From positions 5,518,001 to 5,582,000 of the forward strand of contig NW_021163010.1 in the NCBI RefSeq assembly GCF_004324835.1: a stretch of 64,000 bases of DNA, read 5' to 3'. This document shows, in pieces, positions 1 through 11,800 of the stretch. The translations under genes were made by a program, and so were the position numbers. The stretch comes from Dendronephthya gigantea (taxonomy: Eukaryota; Cnidaria; Anthozoa; Malacalcyonacea; Nephtheidae). The notes under the pieces were generated by a model. It searched no databases. It had not been told where the DNA came from and saw only the letters and a list, made by a program, of their open reading frames with translations. How positions within the stretch are numbered: position 1 is the stretch's first letter; each line of letters opens with the position of its first letter.

Positions 1-2766
1 CCCCCGTTGTTGGAACGCTTTCGGGCAACCGCCATCCCAAGGCCAGATGGTGACAGTAGTAGTGATGATGGCAGTAGTGATGGTGATGAAGAGGATGGTG
101 AATCAGGTAGTGACAGTGATAGTGATGATGATGGTATCAGTGAGGATGGTAATTTTGATTATGAGGATGATGTCAAGGGGAAGAAACCACTGATTGTAAA
201 ACCTCATGCCCAGCCACTCCAACCACAACAGTTGAAACCAAAACAACAGCAACAACATGTTATTCAGCAGGTATTTCTCATAATTCAATTTTTTTGTTAA
301 ATGATTTGTACATAGCTTTAAGTACATTGCCCATGTTTTCTAATTACCTGTGCCTGTTATGACTGGGGGATTTTTTATTTCCTTCTGCCTACATAAATCA
401 AACGGTCAATCAAAACATGTTTATATTAGACTAAGTATGAGTTGCCCGTAAATATGTAAATCACTTCAAGGAACTTTTAGTTGTTCTATTTAGTGAAAAC
501 AATTATCCTAACTATGGAATTGAAAATGATAGGCCTGATAGAAGAACAGAAATTTAGTGTCATTTTTTTGTTTATCCAATCAACTGAAAGCATTATTGCT
601 GAAGGTATTAATGTACATTGCTGAAGGGCATTGCAGCTGGCCTATTTTGGGTCAGTTAATTAACATGAAATCTCTTGAAAAAGTGATGTGCTACCAAATG
701 TGAGTCAACATCCTAAATTGTGTGCTTGTTTCTCAGGAGCCAGAAGTGAGCAGTGAAAGTGAAATTGAGAGTGGCAGTGGTGGAAGTGAAAGTAGTGATG
801 ATGACGATGAAGAGGATGATGATCAGGATGGTGATGCAGAAAGTAATGATGGTAATCAGGACAGTGATTTTTCTCAAGATCAAACTTCTCCTGGAAAGAG
901 AAAATCCACAACTGATTCAGGTGAGTGTATTTCTGTACTGTACTGTACTGTACCGTACTGTACTGTACCGTACTGTACTGTACTGTACTGTACTGTGCCA
1001 TTTGCATTATTGTGCCATTTACTTGCCAGCCTAAAATAAGTGTGTGGCCAACTTATCAAATATATGCATAACAAATGGTGTAGGGAAATTTGATGTTTGC
1101 ATCCCTCCTAGGTTATACAAAACTTCTTATGGGTTGGCAAGTCTTTTATTCATTTATCTGTAGGCCCACCTCGTAAAAGACGAGTAGTCGTCGTTGATGA
1201 AGAACTAATGAAGATTCCTCTAGAAAAAGGGTAAGAACTGCTGTAGAGATTTTATGCAGAGTATAAGAGAAATATTGAGTTAACACTTAGATAGTTGTTT
1301 TATTGATAATGGCACTGACAAACTATTTCTTGGCTTTACTCTACTTGCAGGTGGAGACGTCAAACAAAGTTAAGACCAGCAGCTGGTAGTGGTGGTTTAA
1401 GAGGAGATGTTTATTATTTTGCTCCATGTGGGAAGAAAATACGAACTTACCCTGATGTGAAGAAGGTAAATTTAAAGGATATACAAAGCTAAAAATGCAC
1501 TAGTTGTTGATAAAAACAGGTGTGTACAACATTGTGCTTTATCCCACCAACAAGTTGTTATCAAGTTTCAGGTTTTAAACAACTTGATAACAACCACGAT
1601 CCGAGTGTACCACAACATTGTTTTTTCCTGTTTTATCAACCAGGAACAACTTGGTTGCCATGTACTGTATATGCATATTAAAAATAGAATTTCTAACTAT
1701 TTACATCCTGCGCTGACAGCAACTGTAAAAAAGTGTTGTTTTGTAGGGGCAGGTGGGGGGTGGGATCCAGTCTAGCTGATAGCCATGGGGTGGGGCACAA
1801 GCATCAGCTGTAGAGGATATGAGAATCTATGTTTGTTTGAAAAATTATAACACAAGGTTGAGAAAGCGCTACTTGATTCTTACTGGTTACTTCTAACTTT
1901 TAACTAGTTACTTTTAACTTCCAAGTACACTAAAATATTTGTATTAAAATACATTTTTTTGTACATATTCTCCTCAAGTTTTAATTGATACCCACATTTT
2001 TCACCCCCTGCCCTGCACCTGTCCCGGCCTAGGTGGGGAGACGTGCTTCCCCACTTTGGTGAATCCATCCAAAATTTATCCAAGATAACCAAGTAGCAAT
2101 GTCGCAAATACATCTATTGCATTTATAGATGGGAGACGTTTTCGTGTGTTGAGGCAGTTGATGAACCTATATTATACTAGAGTAAATTAAGTGAGTAAAT
2201 TAATTGATTAATCTTTTCTGATGTAGTATATTGAGAAGAATGGAATAACAGACATGGACCTGGCACATTTTAGCTTCAGCATGAAACTTCATCTTGGTGA
2301 ATTCTTAGAATGCACTCAGGTAATTTAAAAAAATGTACACTAAGTGGTGAGCACGTGCTCTCCTCTATAGGAAATTATCTTGGTCAAACTTAGAAAGATT
2401 TTTTTCCTTTTGCCTATGATTATTTTCCTCTCTCATCTCACTGGGTGTAGTGACTGATCTTATTAGATTTAATATTTGGAGATAAAAACCTCCTCTAAAT
2501 ATTCCTCCCATCAGCGAGGTACCCCAAATCTACGGCGCAGACATGAAACAACCGCTTGCGTTACAAACCCAATTTAAATTTGTATTTCACATATGGCTCT
2601 GATTTTGAATGATTAATATCACTGTACTTACATTACAGGGTAACGAGTTCCGTGTTCTTACTGAAGAAGAAATACATGAGAGGAAAAGGTCAGAAAAACA
2701 GAAACAGGAAGAAAAGCAAGCGAGGTTGAATAAAAAGAAGGAGAAAAAGAAAGAACAGCAAGGTAG

Positions 2767-2810
<44 letters not shown>

Positions 2811-5800
2811 CCAATTGCAAAAACGTTGGCCGCAGATAGATAGATAGATAGATAGATACTCGAAGTCTAATCAGAATTGCATATGATTACATTTGCATGG
2901 GATTTCAATCATATTACACAACATATGCAATTCTAATTAGATTTCGGGTATCTATCTATATATCTATCTGCGGCCAACGTTTTTGCAAACGGGTGTATAT
3001 ATATATATATATATGCAGTAAAAGAATCTTAAACTAGTGTGTCAACGTCAGTATTTCCAGCAATCTCGTTCTAAAAAGGCAGTAAAGGACTGGAGCTAGT
3101 TCAATCTTGAAAAGGACCCATTTCTCAGTTGAAACAATTGAATATCAGAATATCTCTTGAAAAAAAATATAATTTGGGCTCAATTTTTTGTTAGAGCTAT
3201 AGCTTTTATAAACAAAAGTAAAACAAAATCACAAAGGTTCGACTAGTTTCAAAAATAACAAAAGATATAATCGATAAAATAGCTACTCCAGAATGGATTT
3301 TTATTTTGACAACTCTTCTGAGCCCTGACTGTCTGAAATATGAGCGCGAGATGACCTGGTTTAGTGAGGGTTGCACAATGTATACCATGCACGTGCACTT
3401 CCTAGTATCCTAGTGTATTCGCCTGACAGTTCAACTGTTCTGGGGGTTGGCCAATCTTGGAGGTATTGGTCAAATGGTTGTACAGTAGATACTCCTTATA
3501 CTTAGCCTTCATGCAGGTGGCCACGGTTAGGGTCAGGTTGGGAAAATTATTTGATGAAATAATAAATTGGTTCCAACTTTTATCGTGGCGTGCTTTTAAC
3601 CCGCGGAATTTTTTTGTTTCTCATAGAAAATGCCAAGAAAGTTGCTGAAGCTAAGATGCATCGTCGACTTGAACGACAAGCTGCAGTTGAGGCCGCCAAG
3701 CAGGTTAAATTGAGGAAAGGTGAGGGATTATTCGCAATATCAAAAGCACGATGAAATAAACCAACCTTGGAGACATGTGTTTAAAAAAAGACCAAGTGTT
3801 ACGTTGAAATAATAGTTTTTCAAGATGTAGAAATTATAAGATTTTTTCATCGCAACAGCTCAAGAGAGATTGCAACAGAAACTTGAAAAACAAGAAATGC
3901 TTCAGGCCGCTAAACAGGCCAAAAAGGAAAGAGGTAACAAAACATATCTATGTTGTAATACGGATTGGATCTTCTCTGAAGAGTGCCAATAAAATATCCT
4001 GATATCAGGATTGGTATACAGTAGGTAAGCTCGCTTCCCGTCTGCTTCACACCCATAGAGATAGCAGAGTAGAGTTGTTCCAGTACAAATCACAAGCGTG
4101 TAACAGATCCGTTTCTGTTCTAACCGTATCACAAGGTTGCGAATGAACTTCTTTAATGTAGTACGGTTTTATCATCATTATTATTATTATTATCATCATC
4201 ATTATTATTATTATACAGCTCGTTTGCTGGCCGAACAGAAGAGGAAATCCAAAGAGGAAGTACGACATTTAAAACAATTGGTAATAATCTGCAACTATCT
4301 TCAATAGTTCAGATGTATTACTAATGAAATTTCTGTTCAAATCAACGCTATTCATCCTGCGATCTTGTTCTCGTTCTTAGCAAAAGCTGCAAAAAATCGA
4401 AAAACAGAAATTGGAAAAGGAAGTGAAGGCTCAGCAACTCATCGAGGTACGTATTATAACAAGGAGGAATTTTATTTTGAACTAATCGGCAAATTTGTTT
4501 AAACATTTTTCAGGCAGAGCCTATGAGAATACCTAAATTTTGAATTTAGTCACGAATTGATAATTAGGGCTTTGTTTGAACGGCAGTTTGCCTATATAAC
4601 TTAAAGTCGACCTTTTCCAAAAAGTTAGACTGGCTATTCTAAAAATGCTTGTTTTTAAGCTTGAATATGTTTTTCTCTGGTAATCTTAATTAGTCATATT
4701 GACCCATAACTATACTCTTCTCGGGGTAGTTTTGACTTTTTTGAGTTTCAGTATAGTCCCTTCGTGGCATTTCATCAGGTGGATATTATTTTTTTAGGCA
4801 AGAAAAAAGAAGAAAGAAGATGTAGCTAACGCAAAATACCATGAAGCAATGAGAAAAGCTAAGGTATGGTCTACAAGAGTGATAGCGTTGTGTTAGAGAA
4901 CCAGTTGGTAAAGTTTGCTTGCGAAGTATTGTGGCATATAGCTATAGCCCCTCAAAGTTCAATAATTTGCAGAACTTTGGTATTACGAGCGATATACAGA
5001 ACCAGCCCCGGCTCAAAAACAGTATTTTACCCCTCGTGATATATCTTCAAATTTACCAAATTTAAAATTAACCACTGAACATGTCATTTTCCTCTAACCC
5101 AGTTTTACAGGTTTCCCATTCGCGTCCCCATGCAAGCTTTTGTTGTAATAGCTAATATCCCATAATACTCATGTTCGGTTGAAGAAATTATTATAGCGCA
5201 CGTATTTCGTGACTAGCCTCGACCGTCAGAATAGCCTAATATGTATACGTATTATTGTGTAGGAAAGAGAGTTGAAAAGACAACAAGTTGTTCTTCTTAA
5301 AGCACAGGTACTGTGATCACATCGCGTTGGCCACGTTTTCAAAGCACTTTCTAGAAATACATTTCTTTTATCGTCATGATTAAATAATTATTCTGCAGGA
5401 AAAAGAACGTCTTAAAGAAGAGAAGAGGAGGGCAAAGAAATTAGTCAAAGAACGCAAATTGGTTTGTATTATTAATAATGTTGTGATGTGCAAGTTGTAC
5501 GGTGCGACATAAGCATCGTTATAAGACAGCAAGAGGAAGGCATGCAAAAAAAAAAGAAATTTCAAAAAGCAAATTTTTATCTCGAGTTGAGACGTTTGAT
5601 ATCTCATGTTTTGGGGGTGGTGGAAACAAGGCTTTAGAGACTTCCTGAGGCTGCGCATTCGTTAACAATGTTTAAATATTCTTCTGTTATTATTTATAGG
5701 AACAAAAACGTAGGGAAATGATCTTATCTCGTGAACTTAAGAAGCCTGTTGAAGACATGGTATTGAGAGACGCCAAGGTAGGTTTACATCCCAATACTGC

Positions 5801-8800
5801 ATGGCATGTTTTATCGACGTGCGTGTACTATATATTGTATAACAAAGGAACGAATGGCATTGATGTACAGTGAGTGCATATAGGGACTGGTCGCAGTGAA
5901 TGATCTCATCATCCCTTTTAGCCCAAATGAAAATAGTCAACGTATTATATTATATCACTACATTTTTTTGCGTCAAATTGACTGCTGTGTTTACAAACAA
6001 AAATTGAATTCACGATTTTCAATTTGTTTTCGTTAACATAACTTCTCACCTTACTTTCATATACTATATCATCTGTTATTTTCCCAGCCTTTGCCAGAAC
6101 TGACAAGAGTAAAAGATCTGAAGATCTCGGGAAATGCTTTTGCTGATCTCTGCATGGTCCAGGAATTCCTCCACAACTTCGGCACAGCCTTGGATATTGG
6201 TACGACTATATTCCTCTTGTGACATTGATTGTGTTTGATTCAAGATTTATTGACGGGAACTAGACAATTGTGATACTTGTTTATCGAATAGATTTTGAAA
6301 ATGAAGTACCAAGTATGGCCGACATGCAAGCGTCATTACTGAATGAAAACGACGAGGATGTTATTACACCATTGTGTCAAACAATGTTATTAGCTGCTCT
6401 TGACGACCCGGGTGTGGAAGGACCATGTGTGAGTGTAGAAAGCGAGTCTTATATTACTGTATTCTATATTTAATAAGTCAAATGATATAGATGTACTGTA
6501 AGTATATTAAAAACCCTTCTGTTGTACATATTTATCCAGGCTGAGACAGCACTTGGTGTGAAACTTGATCAAGTGGAAGTAAACGAACATAATGTTTCTG
6601 AGGTCCTTCGATTATTCATTCTGGCCCGAAATGCTGAACCAAATGAGGTATACTCAACACGTGTTTCTTGATGCGGTTTTGAATACCCCCCTTAAATTTC
6701 CACATTATCAAAATTATCAAACCCATGTGACCTCCTTATAAACGTTATTCGTCATCAGGGGGTTCTCTTATTTTATGGCCACGTTCACACATGGCTTTTC
6801 TTAGGGCTGTTGCACGTTTCAAATATCCATATTAAAGTCTGCATGTCGTCAGCAACTGCCAACATTATCCCAAACAGAGTGTTATTTACTCTGTGATTAG
6901 CCGGATATTTACTGTGTAATTGTCGCTCCCTAATTATATATACACACGGCATTGATTCAAACCCGTTAAAAGAGTAAATATAAACGCGAGCGAATATCAC
7001 TTTTTCTCTTCTATAACAGCAGCGTCCATTTTCAGCAATTCTGTTTATTTTTTTAAGATTTCCGATTCGTTAACGGAAAAGCCATTCACTGCGCTGAGTC
7101 CATCTCAAAAGGCTGGTTCGCTGGCTTTTATATGTAACGAGCTGTTATGCGGTAGAACGATATGCAGGGAAATCGAGAATAAAATCGAGTTCATGTCTTC
7201 ACTTCGACACAATAAGTGGATTGCCGAAGGAAATCTTAGAAAGTAAGTGAATTCTTTGAACTACAGTAGGAGGCAAAAGTTTGAGTCCAGTCGTTGTAGA
7301 ATTCCAGTATTAAATCCTGGCAGCGTATTGGAGTTAAGACATGCGTGCTAGTGTTTCAGTACTGTAAACTATATTAATTGCACACTGTTTTGGTCCTAAT
7401 GATCTAAATTATAACAAAATAAAGTTCTCATTCCTTTACACTGCCCAAGATGGGTAGGAAAAAGGGCAAAGTGATGGTGCACAAGGACAAATAGTTCCAT
7501 TAAGTATTGAAGGATTCTTTCCTCGTAAGATCGCAGAAGAAGTGAGAATTTAAAAAGGTGGTATGCAACTAACCTTGGAGAGGTTCGAAGAAACTAAATC
7601 CTACTCAAGCAAACTTTTAGCTGCTTTGGTCATGCTCGGTTTGGCAATATTGAAAGATATAATAGGATCCTAATTAAAGAAAAGTATCATCCAATTCTTC
7701 AAGGACATGGAATTTCATCTGGTACAAAGATGATCGCACGTCTAACTACATGATAATCACCCTAAGCACATGCACATCTTCTATGTGCCAGAAATCGTTT
7801 AGAAGCAAACTCATTCTGGTGATCTCGTTGTCATGGCTTTCCACCTCATATTCCAGATCTAAAACCTATGGAGCACTTGTAGAACCGTTTTAACCGGAAG
7901 AGGGCGAGGCACAGACCCGCCAGCCAGGCTGACTTGAGGCAAGTGGTCAACGAATGCTGGCAAGGTATTGAACGTGTGACATTAAAAAACCTATGGAATC
8001 TATGCGAGCAAGAATAAAGGTCATTTCAAGAGCAAAAAAGAGGGAACTAAGCAATGACATGTAAATGCATGTTTGCACATTAAAATACGTAAAAATGAAT
8101 ATCATAACATCTCATAGTTGTTGTACAGCATGTATTTTTCTGTTTACTTGTTTACTTTTTTCTAGTTCACTTATCGGTAAGGTTTTCTGTAGAATATTAA
8201 TATATGCTGCTGAAACAAAGAAATACAGTCACTGGACTCAAACTTTTGCCTCCTACTGTATGTGTTTGTAATAATGTAATAAAGTGCGGTTAAGGGTAAA
8301 AGTAACTGAGAATCGATATTGTAATGTCGTTTCATATAAAGCTTGACTGTAATATGTTTTCCAAATTATTTAGATTGAAGTCTCTACAGCAGCAAAAATT
8401 CCCGGATAGCAAGATTCCCAAACCAGTGGCATCAGAAGAAAAGAAGAGTCCAGGAAAGAAGGCTGGAGGTAGCACCACAACGGTAACGACACCAAATGAG
8501 AAGGAACGGAAAAGGAAAGCTGTTGAAGAAGAGGATGGAAGTGAAGGCAGCGATGACGATGAGGACGATGATGAGGAGGATGATGATGAAATAGAGGAAG
8601 ATGAAGAAGAAGAAGATGATGATGCTGGGGAAGACGATGAAGGAGGAGATGATGAAGAAGATGAATCCGATAATGACTCTGCTGATGAGGTATGTTTATT
8701 CCATATGTAGATAATGCCGTGAATTATAGCTACAGTATATACGCTTATTATTTCGAGATTGATTGAGTACCAACTAAGTACCTACTGATAATACTATCCA

Positions 8801-11800
8801 CACGATGAGATGCGGTTGTTTGTGATGAAAACTGAACTAACTGGACTTTTTGATGGCTAGATTGTTTCTCTAATTATGTCTCATCAAGTAAAGTTGAACA
8901 AAGAAATACTCCACTGTGTGTGTTATTTATGTTGTAGGAGAAAGCGGAACCAGAAACGTTGGATGAGTTCGAAAGGCGAATAAAGAGATTAGAAAAGGTG
9001 AACATGCAATTGGTTCTACTGCTGTCTGTCTGTCATATTTGTATTGCATGTGTTACCTTTGTATTGCATGCGTTACCGTTGTATTGCATGCGTTACATTT
9101 TTCAGCCAAAAAGTAGTGAGAATTTCCGGGCACACTGAAAGTATACAAATTAGCGAATTTTAGTGATATTTCCTTGAATTTTACAATATTTCAACGCCAA
9201 ACTCTGCAATTTTTTAGTTCTTTTATGCCCTTAGCGGGATTATGCGTTATTGCCAAGATGAAAAGTTTAAAGTGATAGTATACACAAACCTGATAAAATG
9301 GCGACAATTCCTTTGTTTGAAGCAAGCCCCTCCCCCCCTTTCCCCACTTGTTTTTTCTCATTGTGACCTAGCAATATGACTCCTTGTTTACTATTTCTAG
9401 AAACAAGCTCAATTTCGTTCAAAGTTGTTTATATCTTCTCATTCGCTACGAGCCTTGTACTTGGGTCAAGACAGATTTCGTCGCATGTACTGGGTGCTAC
9501 CATACGGTGGAAGTTTATATATTGAGGGCAATGATAATGGCGAAACAGGCCTGGAACATTTCGACTTGTCTAAGATAAGCGATGAACATTCCGTCATGGG
9601 TGGTAAGAACTACGGGGGTCAGCGTGTTTTTAGTCCAGGTTTGTCTCGGTGTATAGACGAGATGAAAGGGACTACAGGGGAGTCGCAAGGACATTACAGA
9701 GGTTTCCATGGAAACCTTATGACTGGGACACGCGATGAACATTCCCCTATGAAGCTGTTAATGCAGCACGTTTCCTTGCAAGGAAAACAAAGCGGGGAAT
9801 GTTCCAGTAATGGATTAAAATCGCCCACACAGGACAACCGCAACCATTTGGCGCAATTCCCGGATCATTCTACCTCGATCGCCTCGGAGAGCACGAACTC
9901 TAGTACATCATCCCGCGGGGCGAAAGTAATACTGGAAGGCGCGACAGGACCGTGGTTTGATCTTTTACCGCGCGAGCCTTGTGATAAAACTACCATAACC
10001 AATTGTTGGATGCCGACCATCAATACGCAACGTATCCCATTAGATGGTAGTGCACCACGAAGACCGGGCAGGCCTCCTAAACAACCTAAGATAAGTGAGG
10101 GTGAAAGCTCATCCGGTGTGGTCGAAGCCGCTGAAAAGAAAGTGGCAATCACGCCCCCACCCGTCTATCAATTGCCGTCCGCACAACGCCCGCTTACACT
10201 CGATGAGGTACGCCGTAGTGTCATGGAATCGTTACGCCAGGACCCAGCGCCTATACCAAAAGGTTTGTACGCTTGCCTAACTATTCGAATTATTAATTAT
10301 TATTAAGCGTTGTTTCATCTTCATTCGTACCTCATCTATACTAACCTCATTCAACTCACTTGTTTTTAGAGATGCAATGCGGCTGGTGGAGGGTTATGGA
10401 CCAACGTCTTCTCAAGGACCTCACAAAGACGCTACATCAAAGAGGCATACGTGAGAAAAGTTTACAAAAGAACATTCTAAAGTTCAACGATTACACTCAT
10501 CACTCGTTCGAAAAGCAAGAATTTCAATGTAAGTATACACTCTTATTTCATGTAATTGTTGTATGGGGAGAGTACCGGTTTTGTAGCAGAGCATTGTTCA
10601 ATCGCAAGTTTAGGTTCATCAAGAACCTGTTTTTGTAAGCTTTGTTCATTCAATCAAGTCTTCCTCAAACGGGAATGACTTCAGCTCTTCGCGCGTTTAT
10701 CTCATCTCTTATCAGTAAACACTTAAGCTGTAACTTAAACTCGACAATTTTTTTGCGCTATTTAGTATCAACCGAAGTGAACTCAAGTGACGAGGAAGAT
10801 GAACCGGTAAAGCCTGAGGGAGATGAATCTGACAAAGAAATTGTCGACACTTGGTTCCCAGATCAAGCTTTCGCTGCGAACAAAAATATTTTAATCGAAG
10901 TCGAGGAACTTGAAGAAAAGATATTCGCGGCGAGTTTGCAGATCAAGGTAAGTTTGTATTTTTCTTCAGTGATACGATGAGCGTGGTGCTTACACAACGC
11001 TTGACGAATATAGCAAATACGTAATGTCTGGATGAGCCTTACTGGACCTCGCTACCTGAATGTGCTCTCGAACAACGGAGAGTACGTTACCATAACAATA
11101 GATTACATTTCCCGCTTCGTTTTTAAGCTATTAATATGCATGCACTGAAAACATTTTTGGATCATAAAACAACTTGATCTTATCGCGATTGGGATGACTC
11201 GTTCTTCTTATCGGCTTTAATTACATGTTAATACATCGCGTCGAATTCAATTCAAACATGCAGTAGTCATTAACATCTCGTCTGGTGTTTGAATTTCATT
11301 CGACGAGACCAAAATGCGACGTACAAACTGGCACTTTCTCAATTAATGCATGGCTCTAAAGGAGGAGAAGGCCATTACAGATTGAAATTGCATAACTTTT
11401 GAAAGATGCGATGTTGTGTTTGTGTTTTAGGGCTGGAGATTACCTGCCAAGGCATCGCAGACATTATCATACAGTAGAAAATCGGGTAAAATATTGTTCT
11501 TTTTTGAACGGACACTGATGGTTTGTTCTTCTACGCGATGACGTCGATTAACTTTCTTTTCTCTATTTCAAAAGACGGTAGTAAGCCCGAGAGCTTATGC
11601 GGTCTTCCTCTGACCATCGCTATCACACGCTTGGCGGCTCTTGAAGCTGGGATTGAGCGAAGATACTTGAAGTCGCCTTTACGAAATGAGTAAGTTGTCT
11701 TAAGCTCGTGGTATTATACAGTCTGCATGTATTTACTGTCTTCTCGAAATTCTTTGCGGGGTTTTTAAATATACATCTCAGTAGCGTTTTGAACTAACAA

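Noticed and set aside
705-1074. Overlapping frames across the TACTG repeat
   Set aside because: The repeat is intronic; only the acidic frame from 737 to 920 is an exon of BAZ2.
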